This document shows positions 1-5,085 of a stretch of 5,489 nt of DNA, in pieces. The notes beneath the pieces are model-generated. The model did no database searches and was not told the origin of the DNA. It worked only from the letters and a program-made list of their open reading frames with translations. The translations under genes were made by a program, and so were the position numbers. Origin of the DNA: Oscillospiraceae bacterium (GTDB lineage Bacteria > Bacillota_A > Clostridia > Oscillospirales > Ruminococcaceae); contig JAFPQL010000056.1 in NCBI GenBank assembly GCA_017414145.1, forward strand, positions 1-5,489, read 5' to 3'. Position 1 is the first letter of the stretch. Each line of letters starts with the position of its first letter.

Positions 1-429
1 AATGCGCTTGCCGGTGCCGTCGCCCGCGCCGTAATGCTTTTCGACATACCGCACACGGGAGCGCTTGCCGACATAAAACCGGTGAATGCCGTCATGCTCG
101 GAATCCTGCGTGCCGCAGTTGTCGATGCCGCAGCCCGCGACAATCAGCACATCGCAGTCCTCTCCGATGAAAAAGTCGTTGTAGACCGTTTCTTTGAGGC
201 CGCTCTCGCTGAGGACGACCGGAATATGCACGCTCTCGTTCCGGGTGCCGGGTCTGATGCGGATGTCGATGCCGCTGCCCTCCGTTTTGCTCTGAATCTC
301 GATATTCGCAGTGGACTGTCTGCCGACGGACTGACCGTTTGCGCGGAAATTGTACGCGCCCTCCGGAACCTCGTGCAGGTCGGCGATCTCGGCGAGAAGC
401 TGCTGCTGAATCGCGTCCATGTTCATCAT
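1..429 (-). CDS. SufB/SufD-family Fe-S cluster scaffold protein, SmsB-like (partial, N-terminal 143 residues)
   Basis: N-terminal part of a SufB/SufD-family protein, the cytoplasmic scaffold that assembles iron-sulfur clusters with the SufC ATPase. Translating the minus strand from 429 gives 143 codons without a stop, cut by the window edge. The start of the family's beta-helix core is visible: HIPVV near residues 68-72, then a GCGIDNCG...EHDGIHRF block (about 99-116), and the YVEKHYGAGDGTGKRI segment typical of short clostridial/archaeal SufB-like proteins (128-143). Those relatives are about 300 residues and lack the long N-terminal region of proteobacterial SufB. ATG at 429 overlaps the upstream stop as ATGA; GGAGGA inside the end of the SufC-like gene lies 8 bases before it. 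ATG at 426 or 420 is also possible. The family often has His where this protein has D103 (from memory). Family assignment is firm; SmsB rather than classical SufB/SufD is inferred from size and pairing. Confidence 0.88.
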   Translation of the reverse strand, partial: MMNMDAIQQQLLAEIADLHEVPEGAYNFRANGQSVGRQSTANIEIQSKTEGSGIDIRIRPGTRNESVHIPVVLSESGLKETVYNDFFIGEDCDVLIVAGCGIDNCGTQDSEHDGIHRFYVGKRSRVRYVEKHYGAGDGTGKRI

Positions 430-1169
430 GCCTGATTTCCTCCGTTCATGCGCTCACAGGGGTTGACCGCGTAATTCGTGCCGGTAATCGCCGGAAGAAC
501 CTCGTCGCGGGAGCCCTTCCGCAGCACGGCGCCGTCCGAGATGACGACGATCTCGTCTGCGATATTCAGGATCCGCTCCTGATGCGAGATGACAACGATC
601 GTGCGGTTCTTTTCCGTATGGCGCATCTGCTCGAAGATGCGGATGAGGTTCTGGAAGCTCCACAGGTCGATGCCCGCCTCAGGCTCGTCAAAGAGCGCGA
701 GCTTCACATCCCGTGCCAGAACGGTCGCAATCTCGATGCGTTTTAATTCTCCGCCGGAGAGCGAGGCATTGACCTCGCGGCGGATATAGTCCTTGGCGCA
801 GAGCCCGACCTCCGACAGCCATTCGCAGGCCTCTGAGACAGAGAGCGTCCGCCCCGCCGCAATGCGCATCAGGTCAAGCACCGTCAGGCCTTTAAAGCGC
901 ACGGGCTGCTGAAAGGCGAAGCCGATGCCCATGCGGGCGCGCTCCGTGATGCTCTTGTCCGTGATGTCGGTGCCGTCCAGAATGATCTGACCGCCGGTGC
1001 TTTTCTCAATTCCCGCGATCAGCTTCGCAAGCGTGGATTTTCCGCCGCCGTTCGGGCCGGTGATGACAACGAACTTTCCGTCACCGACTGTCAGGTCGAG
1101 GTCGCGGATGATCTCCGCCTGTGTGCCGTTATTTTCTGCACTGAATGATAAATGCCGAAGCTCCAGCAT
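426..1169 (-). CDS. sufC: SufC-type ABC ATPase of a minimal SUF Fe-S assembly system (SmsC-like)
   Basis: Cytosolic ABC ATPase that powers Fe-S cluster assembly on a SufB-type scaffold; it has no membrane domain. Counting residues from the upstream in-frame GTG at 1178, the motifs are Walker A GPNGGGKST (41-49), Q-loop FAFQQP (88-92), signature LSGGE (140-144), Walker B LALFDEP with catalytic E165 (160-166), the SufC-like EAGID after it, and H-loop H199. All catalytic residues are intact. The annotated start is ATG at 1169 (residue 4, giving 247 aa), because AAGGAG at 1178-1183 lies 8 bases upstream; for the GTG at 1178 that site would abut the start codon. About 250 residues is normal for SufC. 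The gene is first in its transcript and overlaps the SufB-like gene by 4 bases (ATGA), indicating translational coupling. The partner gene makes SufC much more likely than a transporter ATPase. Confidence 0.93.
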   Translation of the reverse strand: MLELRHLSFSAENNGTQAEIIRDLDLTVGDGKFVVITGPNGGGKSTLAKLIAGIEKSTGGQIILDGTDITDKSITERARMGIGFAFQQPVRFKGLTVLDLMRIAAGRTLSVSEACEWLSEVGLCAKDYIRREVNASLSGGELKRIEIATVLARDVKLALFDEPEAGIDLWSFQNLIRIFEQMRHTEKNRTIVVISHQERILNIADEIVVISDGAVLRKGSRDEVLPAITGTNYAVNPCERMNGGNQA

Positions 1170-1177
1170 TTTCAGCA

Positions 1178-1183
1178 CTCCTT
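1178..1183 (-). promoter_or_regulatory. Ribosome binding site deciding the sufC start
   Basis: AAGGAG on the minus strand, 8 bases before ATG at 1169. Its last G is also the first base of the in-frame GTG at 1178, which therefore cannot use this site. This supports the shorter 247-residue SufC-like protein. Confidence 0.8.
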
Positions 1184-1203
1184 CCTTGATTGTGGGGGAA
1201 ATT

Positions 1204-1224
1204 GCCGGACAAAGGCAGTCCGGC
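1204..1224. repeat. Inverted repeat near the predicted 5' end of the sms transcript
   Basis: Perfect 7-bp arms, GCCGGAC (1204-1210) and GTCCGGC (1218-1224), around a 7-base loop. It begins about where transcription from the promoter at 1232-1260 should start, so it would form a GC-rich hairpin at the extreme 5' end of the sufC/sufB mRNA. It could stabilise the message or serve as a repressor operator covering the +1 region. No T-run follows it on the minus strand, so a terminator is unlikely. The sequence shows the repeat; its role is inferred. Confidence 0.5.
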
Positions 1225-1231
1225 GGTCTTT

Positions 1232-1260
1232 ATTATAACACATTGACCGGCAAAAAGCAA
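1232..1260 (-). promoter_or_regulatory. Extended -10 sigma-A promoter for the sufC/sufB-like pair
   Basis: Read on the minus strand, a full-consensus TATAAT (1237-1232) is preceded by TGT, giving TGTTATAAT, an extended -10 element. A weak -35, TTGCTT (1260-1255), lies 17 bp further upstream. Transcription should start near 1225, leaving a leader of about 55 bases before ATG 1169. The extended -10 probably compensates for the poor -35. No recognisable site for a known Fe-S regulator was identified. Confidence 0.75.
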
Positions 1261-1300
1261 GTGCGCGGAAGCGGGCGCCGTCAGCGGTGCGAAAACAATC

Positions 1301-1330
1301 TGCACAAAAAGCGTACCCCGCTTTTATGCA
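1301..1330. repeat. Inverted repeat in the divergent control region (operator or weak bidirectional terminator)
   Basis: AAAAGCG (1307-1313) and CGCTTTT (1319-1325) pair across a 5-base loop. The pairing resumes at TGCA (1301-1304) and TGCA (1327-1330) after a small unequal bulge. T-rich sequence follows the stem in both directions, as in bidirectional terminators, but only three G-C pairs anchor the inner stem. It sits between the two divergent promoters, 36 bases before the -35 of the rightward one. There is no gene here to terminate, so an operator or insulator is equally plausible. Confidence 0.4.
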
Positions 1331-1365
1331 GGTTTCCAAAAAATCAATTCTGGGAGGATACGGTA

Positions 1366-1394
1366 TTGACAAACCGGAAATACGATGTTATAAT
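1366..1394 (+). promoter_or_regulatory. Full-consensus sigma-A promoter with extended -10
   Basis: TTGACA (1366-1371) and TATAAT (1389-1394) both match consensus at all positions with the ideal 17-bp spacing. A TG at 1386-1387 makes the -10 extended (TGTTATAAT). Transcription should begin near 1401, giving a leader of about 89 bases before the ATG at 1490. A promoter this close to consensus should be very strong, or rely on a repressor or RNA-level control for regulation. Confidence 0.92.
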
Positions 1395-1421
1395 TGTAAT
1401 ATATATACTGCATCTAAGCGG

Positions 1422-1471
1422 CACATTTTATCAACCCAAAACATTCATCCAAAAACATTCATCCCAACAAC
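1422..1471 (+). other. G-free leader stretch containing a tandem 13-mer repeat
   Basis: Fifty consecutive bases of the predicted leader contain no G. Within them AAAACATTCATCC occurs twice, at 1438-1450 and 1452-1464, a 14-base period. The RNA should be largely unstructured up to the ribosome binding site AAAGGAG (1474-1480), which is 9 bases before the ATG. This would favour efficient translation. The C-rich, G-free composition also resembles Rho-loading (rut) sequence; that reading is speculative. The stretch from 1261 to 1365 holds only the inverted repeat listed separately. Confidence 0.6.
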
Positions 1472-1489
1472 GGAAAGGAGAACTGTACT

Positions 1490-1900
1490 ATGAAAAAATG
1501 TCCGTACTGCGGCGCAGAATACTACGACGGGGCAACGCAGTGCCCGTCCTGCCGCAAAACACTGGAAGAAACAGTCAGTCCGCTGTATGACGCTCCGGAA
1601 GGCGCTTCCGGCGGCCGTGCGGGCTTCGCGGTCGCCTCGCTCGTGCTCGGCATCATCGCCGTCATCTGCAACTGCGGCCTGTACGGCTTTGCTCTGCCGT
1701 GCGGCATCATCAGCATCGTTCTGGCGGCGGTTGCCATGAAACGGAACTACGCCGGCAGAGGCATGGCCGTCGCCGGACTGGTGCTCGGCATCATCGCCAT
1801 CAGTCTCGGCATCCTCGCACTGATTATGGGCGGCGCGATGTTCCTGACACTCAAGAACTTCTTCGGCGATATGAGCAGCGTGACGGTCAGTATTCAGTGA
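1490..1900 (+). CDS. Zinc-ribbon DUF4190-type small membrane protein
   Basis: A 136-residue protein of unknown function, predicted to sit in the cytoplasmic membrane with a zinc-binding N-terminus. Residues 4-21 form a zinc ribbon (CPYC then CPSC: C4, C7, C18, C21). A short polar linker leads to about three hydrophobic segments (roughly 45-60, 66-83, 93-119). The hydrophobic part is an internal duplication: GFAVASLVLGIIAVI (45-59) and GMAVAGLVLGIIAIS (91-105), the pattern of DUF4190 domains. At DNA level the same 18 bases occur at 1643-1660 and 1781-1798. AAAGGAG (1474-1480) supports the start. It is a single-gene unit, divergent from the sufC-like gene, with its own consensus promoter and a terminator at 1995-2031. 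Such ribbon-plus-membrane proteins are common and mostly uncharacterised in Firmicutes; a link to Fe-S assembly rests on adjacency alone. Confidence 0.88.
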   Translation: MKKCPYCGAEYYDGATQCPSCRKTLEETVSPLYDAPEGASGGRAGFAVASLVLGIIAVICNCGLYGFALPCGIISIVLAAVAMKRNYAGRGMAVAGLVLGIIAISLGILALIMGGAMFLTLKNFFGDMSSVTVSIQ

Positions 1901-1994
1901 GCGCACATCCGGGCGCCGCTGGTTCCGGATGTGTTCCGGCCGCTGTCCGCGGGAACAGGGTTATGATTCCCGCACTGTGACAATGTTATTCCGT

Positions 1995-2031
1995 GTCCCC
2001 GGTGCCGCAAAAGGCCGCCGGGGACTTTTTT
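1995..2031 (+). terminator. Rho-independent terminator after the zinc-ribbon membrane protein gene
   Basis: GTCCCCGG (1995-2002) pairs perfectly with CCGGGGAC (2018-2025). Partial pairing continues inward around a GCAAAA loop, and six T residues follow directly (2026-2031). This is a classic intrinsic terminator and separates the upstream gene from the glycosyltransferase unit. Confidence 0.93.
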
Positions 2032-2136
2032 CGTCCTGCGCACCCCGCGGCTCTGCCCCCGTGATCAATCCGTTCCGGACACCTTTGCGGATTTTTGTGC
2101 GAAGCGGTGAAATTTCGGCAAATCGTACTCTCCCTC

Positions 2137-2165
2137 TTGCTTTTTTTCGTTCTATGCAGTATAAT
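2137..2165 (+). promoter_or_regulatory. Sigma-A promoter for the glycosyltransferase gene and perhaps the genes after it
   Basis: A consensus TATAAT (2160-2165) lies 17 bp after a weak -35, TTGCTT (2137-2142), the same -35 hexamer seen at the sufC promoter. Transcription should start near 2171-2172. An upstream in-frame ATG at 2168 would then lie at or before the transcript start, which supports the TTG start at 2237. It is the only clear promoter seen between the terminator at 2031 and purC. Confidence 0.7.
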
Positions 2166-2220
2166 ATATGGTGTATGTTTATGCGCGTCCGCCGGTTCAG
2201 CCGTCCGGTGCGGCGCAGCA

Positions 2221-2227
2221 GGGAGGA
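2221..2227 (+). promoter_or_regulatory. Ribosome binding site selecting a TTG start
   Basis: GGGAGGA lies 9-10 bases before TTG at 2237, good spacing. The alternative in-frame TTG at 2228 is too close, and ATG 2168 has no such site and coincides with the predicted transcript start. Confidence 0.8.
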
Positions 2228-2236
2228 TTGAGCGCT

Positions 2237-3238
2237 TTGACGGAACAGAAGCTGATTTCGGTCATCGTACCGTGCTATAACGAGGAGGAAGTGCTGCCGC
2301 TTTTCTATGCGGAAATCACGAAGGTTTCCGCGCAGATGCAGGCGCAGTATCCGGAGCTGGTCTTTGAATTCCTGTTCATCGACGACGGCTCAAAGGACAG
2401 AACCCTCGCCGGTCTGCGGGAGCTGTCGCGCAGCGATTCCCGCGTGCGGTATATCTCGTTTTCCCGCAATTTCGGCAAGGAAGCCGGCATCTACGCCGGA
2501 CTCTCCAACGCAAAGGGCGACTACTGCGTCGTCATGGATGCCGACTTGCAGCACCCGCCGGCATTTCTGCCGACGATGTACGAAGCGGTCCGCAGCGGAC
2601 AGTATGACTGCGCCACGACCCGCAGAGTCAGCCGCGCCGGCGAATCGAAGGTGCGCTCGTGGTTCGCAAGACTGTTTTACCGGATCATGAACAAGATCTC
2701 GCAGACAGAGATCGTGGACGGCGCACAGGATTTCCGCTTCATGACGCGGCAGATGGTCGATGCGGTGCTCTCGATGACCGAGTACAACCGCTTTTCCAAG
2801 GGCATCTTCTCGTGGGTCGGCTTCCGCGTCAAGTATCTGGAATATGAAAATGTCGAGCGCGCAGCCGGCACGACGGCGTGGAGCTTCTGGGGTCTGTTCC
2901 GCTATTCGATTGAGGGCATCATCGGCTTTTCGACCGCGCCGCTCACCGTCTCCGTCATCCTCGGACTGCTCTCGTGCCTGATCGCACTGATTATGATTGT
3001 CGTCACGGTCGTCAAGAAGCTCTGCTTCGGCGAGCCGGTGGACGGCTATCCGACGACGATCTGCTCGATCTTCTTCCTCGGCGGGCTCCAGCTTTTCTGC
3101 ACGGGCATCGTCGGGCTGTATCTCTCCAAGACCTATCTGGAGGTCAAGCACCGCCCGATCTATCTCGTCCGCGAGACGGAGGAGAGCCGCGACCGATTTG
3201 CTGCCGCGGACGAAGCGGCGGAAAAGCCGGAAGCATAA
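2237..3238 (+). CDS. Family 2 glycosyltransferase, polyprenyl-phosphate (GtrB/DPM1-like), membrane-bound
   Basis: Predicted to transfer a sugar from a nucleotide donor onto undecaprenyl phosphate at the inner face of the membrane, supplying lipid-linked sugar for decorating the cell envelope. From the TTG start the protein is 333 residues, normal for GtrB-like enzymes. It begins with SVIVPCYNEEE (8-18), then IDDGS (48-52) for nucleotide binding, MDADLQHPP (100-108) with the metal-binding DxD-type aspartates, and NRFSKG (184-189) near the acceptor region. Two C-terminal membrane segments follow at about 228-259 and 275-297, then a short charged tail. The upstream ATG at 2168 would add 23 residues unlike the family and was rejected on promoter and ribosome-site grounds. 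The WG-repeat gene follows 36 bases later. The sugar and final acceptor cannot be read from sequence; no flippase or GT-C partner is in the window. Confidence 0.9.
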   Translation: MTEQKLISVIVPCYNEEEVLPLFYAEITKVSAQMQAQYPELVFEFLFIDDGSKDRTLAGLRELSRSDSRVRYISFSRNFGKEAGIYAGLSNAKGDYCVVMDADLQHPPAFLPTMYEAVRSGQYDCATTRRVSRAGESKVRSWFARLFYRIMNKISQTEIVDGAQDFRFMTRQMVDAVLSMTEYNRFSKGIFSWVGFRVKYLEYENVERAAGTTAWSFWGLFRYSIEGIIGFSTAPLTVSVILGLLSCLIALIMIVVTVVKKLCFGEPVDGYPTTICSIFFLGGLQLFCTGIVGLYLSKTYLEVKHRPIYLVRETEESRDRFAAADEAAEKPEA

Positions 3239-3274
3239 CCGGCTTCCCATTCTGATGCAAAGGAGCTGCCGCCG

Positions 3275-4261
3275 ATGAACAGCCGGATGAAAATTCTGAT
3301 TCTTGTGCTGCTGACGGCAGTGCTGTGCCTGAGCGTCGCCGTCGCATCGCACACGCTCTCCGACACCGACCTGTCCGATCAGACGGCGGAGAGCGGCAAA
3401 CAGGAAACAGAACGGACATCGGAGCTGTTTATCGAGAACGGGTCATGGGGCGTCCGGACACCCGGCGGCAGAGTGCTGGTGCAGCCGCTGTGGCATCATC
3501 TCCGCCTCATGAACGATGAGGTGCTGATCGCGTACCGGCAGACGCCGGAGGGCATCCGCTGCGGGCTGATCCGCATGAACGGCGAGCTGCTCGTCCCGCT
3601 GATCTACAGCGACTTCACGCGCAAGGCGGAGGACCTCTGGATCGCCGACTTCGTCGAAAACGGCGCATCGCGCACACATATCTATCACGACGACGGCTCC
3701 CGCTGGACGGACATCGCCTGGGAAATCTGTGAGATGGACGGCGAAACGCTCCTGCTGGGCAGAAACGGCGATACGATTCAGAGCAAGCTGACAAACGGGC
3801 GTCTGGTCCGCACCGGCTGGCATTCCGCACATAAAATCGGGCTGCATTCCCTGATCATGGATCTCAGCGAGGCACAGCTTGCGTCCGCGCCCGATCCGGA
3901 GACGCTCACGCGCCTCGGAAATGCCGCCGCGGCATATCTCACCTATTTATTCATCGACGAAAGCACGCTGGATACCGAGCTGTTCTCCGGCGAGGACACC
4001 GCCTCACTGGCAGCGGCAGGCCGGTACCGGAACTGCTTTTTGCAGGACGCCCGCGTCACCCGTCTCCGGCTCAGGGAGACAGCGGGCTTTCCGACTTATT
4101 ATTTACAGATCGGGGCCACCTACCGCCGCAGCGGCGCGGACGACAAAGCCGAGGAGATTCGCACGGCTATGTATCTCACCGTCAGCCGGAACGCAGCGGG
4201 TGCATATACCTACAGCGGCTTCTACGACGCCCAGCTTGCGGCGGCCGGAATCAACCGCTGA
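3275..4261 (+). CDS. Exported or membrane-anchored WG-repeat-like protein of unknown function
   Basis: A 328-residue protein I do not recognise as a named family. It opens with a short basic start and a hydrophobic stretch (about 6-25) that is either a cleavable signal peptide (AVA-S or AVAS-H near 22-25) or an N-terminal anchor. C18 is not in a good lipobox. A polar linker follows (26-50). Next are two WG-repeat-like units: NGSWGVRTPGGRVLVQPLW (55-73) and RCGLIRMNGELLVPLIYSDF (95-114), with a degenerate third around 130-150. The C-terminal half (about 190-328) looks like a separate mixed alpha/beta domain without known motifs. AAAGGAG (3259-3265) is 9 bases before the ATG. It lies 36 bases after the glycosyltransferase and 27 before purE, with no terminator on either side. 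A role at the cell surface is inferred from the signal and the neighbouring glycosyltransferase. Confidence 0.8.
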   Translation: MNSRMKILILVLLTAVLCLSVAVASHTLSDTDLSDQTAESGKQETERTSELFIENGSWGVRTPGGRVLVQPLWHHLRLMNDEVLIAYRQTPEGIRCGLIRMNGELLVPLIYSDFTRKAEDLWIADFVENGASRTHIYHDDGSRWTDIAWEICEMDGETLLLGRNGDTIQSKLTNGRLVRTGWHSAHKIGLHSLIMDLSEAQLASAPDPETLTRLGNAAAAYLTYLFIDESTLDTELFSGEDTASLAAAGRYRNCFLQDARVTRLRLRETAGFPTYYLQIGATYRRSGADDKAEEIRTAMYLTVSRNAAGAYTYSGFYDAQLAAAGINR

Positions 4262-4288
4262 ATTCTCACCGAGAAAGGACGGCATTTC

Positions 4289-4786
4289 ATGAAAAAAGTA
4301 GCAGTCATCATGGGCAGTGACAGCGATTTCCCTGTTGTCAAAAATGCGCTGACCGAATTAAAGAGCTTCGGTGTTCCGTTTGAGGCGCGTGTGATGAGCG
4401 CACACCGTTCCCCCGCACTGGCCGCGGATTTCGCGGAGCACGCGGCGGGAAACGGCTTCGGCGTCATCATCTGTGCGGCGGGCATGGCGGCGCATCTCGC
4501 GGGCGTCATCGCCGGACACACCACGCTGCCGGTCATCGGCATTCCCTGCAAGGGCGCAGCACTTGAGGGCATGGACGCGCTGCTGGCAACCGTCATGATG
4601 CCGCCCGGCATTCCGGTTGCGACCGTCGCCGTAGACGGCGCGAAGAACGCGGCGATTCTCGCAGTGCAGATGCTGGCGCTCTCTGACGAAGGCCTCGCCG
4701 CGCAGCTCATTGCGCGCAAGGCGGAGATGATTGCCGGCGTCGAGAAGAAAAATGCCGCTTTGCAGGAAAAAATTGCGGCGCTGTAA
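4289..4786 (+). CDS. purE: PurE, phosphoribosylaminoimidazole carboxylase / N5-CAIR mutase
   Basis: Catalyses formation of CAIR in de novo purine synthesis, either by rearranging N5-CAIR made by PurK (class I) or carboxylating AIR directly (class II). Full length at 165 residues. Visible motifs: GSDSD phosphate-binding loop (9-13), SAHRS with the catalytic His H39 (37-41), AAGMAAHLAG (63-72), LPVIGIP (80-86) and MPPGIPVATVA (104-114). The SAHRS motif and the AAHL block resemble bacterial class I enzymes rather than the SAHKT and AGRSN pattern recalled for class II. The usual second Gly or Lys of the AG(G/K)AAHL motif is Met here (M66). AAAGGA (4274-4279) supports the start. No purK is in the window. 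The stop codon overlaps the ribosome binding site of the next gene, and purC follows that gene. Confidence 0.96.
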   Translation: MKKVAVIMGSDSDFPVVKNALTELKSFGVPFEARVMSAHRSPALAADFAEHAAGNGFGVIICAAGMAAHLAGVIAGHTTLPVIGIPCKGAALEGMDALLATVMMPPGIPVATVAVDGAKNAAILAVQMLALSDEGLAAQLIARKAEMIAGVEKKNAALQEKIAAL

Positions 4787-4798
4787 GGAGGAAGCCAT

Positions 4799-5026
4799 AT
4801 GCTGAAAGGCGCACTGAGAGATATGTTCAGCACGACAACCGATCCGAACGCCCCGCGCTTTGAACTGGTCAAAACGGATGTGGTCGGCGGGAGAACCCTG
4901 CTGATTCTGCGCGATTCCGTAACTGCCGTCCTGTATGTGACCGGCACGGGCGACAACTGCCCGCTGACGCCGCTCATTTACGCGTCCGGCACGCCCGCGA
5001 CGGCTTCGGCCCCGAAAGCGGAATAA
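4799..5026 (+). CDS. Small DUF6440-like protein between purE and purC
   Basis: A 75-residue soluble protein. The core (about 20-65) reads [12 protein letters not shown], then [13 protein letters not shown], then [10 protein letters not shown]. This resembles, from memory, the small DUF6440 family, which has an N-terminal F-E strand, a D-x-x-TGV-x-Y strand and an LTPL-D-x-G ending. Here TGV is replaced by TAV, so the match is partial. No membrane segment or cysteine cluster is present (one Cys). A strong site, AAGGAGG (4785-4791), lies 7 bases before the ATG and overlaps the purE stop codon, so translation is likely coupled to purE. It looks like a real gene by its ribosome site, spacing and codon use. 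A role in purine synthesis is suggested by position alone and is unproven. Confidence 0.75.
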   Translation: MLKGALRDMFSTTTDPNAPRFELVKTDVVGGRTLLILRDSVTAVLYVTGTGDNCPLTPLIYASGTPATASAPKAE

Positions 5027-5038
5027 TCTGTTCCCGAT

Positions 5039-5085
5039 CACCGCAGTGCGGTGTGTATCTGATATCAATGCGGGATATCCCCGCA
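5039..5085 (+). repeat. Two short inverted repeats between the DUF6440-like gene and purC
   Basis: CACCGCA (5039-5045) and TGCGGTG (5047-5053) form a near-perfect palindrome; TGCGGG (5069-5074) and CCCGCA (5080-5085) form a second stem with an ATATC loop. GATATC also occurs at 5061-5066 and 5074-5079. There is no T-run, so termination is unlikely. Possible roles are an mRNA processing or stability element between the two genes, or a regulator site. No PurR-type box was recognised. Confidence 0.4.

Larger units (their letters stand above)
1901..2236. other. 336-base intergenic region: 3' stem-loops, terminator, promoter and leader
   Basis: No gene is seen. Just after the stop at 1900 is a hairpin with 9-bp arms (CACATCCGG 1904-1912, CCGGATGTG 1925-1933). 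A second has 7-bp arms (GCGGGAA 1949-1955, TTCCCGC 1967-1973). Neither has a T-tract, so they may protect the mRNA 3' end. The intrinsic terminator follows at 1995-2031. Bases 2032-2136 show nothing recognisable. The promoter at 2137-2165 is next, and the leader of the glycosyltransferase gene can fold into a bulged GC-rich hairpin (about 2183-2216) just ahead of the ribosome binding site. Confidence 0.6.

Noticed and set aside
34..435. Plus-strand open frame of 133 codons
   Set aside because: It is antisense to the SufB-like gene, whose minus-strand translation matches a known family over its whole length; the plus frame has no ribosome site or family resemblance.
1204..1240. Possible plus-strand terminator (GC stem followed by a T-rich stretch)
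   Set aside because: The stem is followed by GG then a broken T-run, no plus-strand gene lies upstream, and the T-rich bases are the -10 element of the minus-strand promoter.
1172..1372. Minus-strand 66-codon frame upstream of sufC
   Set aside because: It covers the sms promoter and the inverted repeats, starts well upstream of the predicted transcript start and has no family resemblance.
997..1590. Plus-strand open frame of 197 codons spanning the sufC start, control region and zinc-ribbon gene start
   Set aside because: It runs antisense into sufC, crosses both promoters and ends out of frame within a better-supported gene.
1445..1906. Minus-strand 153-codon frame opposite the zinc-ribbon membrane protein
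   Set aside because: Composition is the Asp/His/Ala-rich pattern of an antisense shadow, while the plus strand has a consensus promoter, ribosome site, zinc ribbon and terminator.
2390..3352. Minus-strand 320-codon frame opposite the glycosyltransferase
   Set aside because: Long only because GC-rich antisense frames lack stops; low-complexity Arg/Asp/Ala sequence, while the plus strand carries all family 2 glycosyltransferase motifs.
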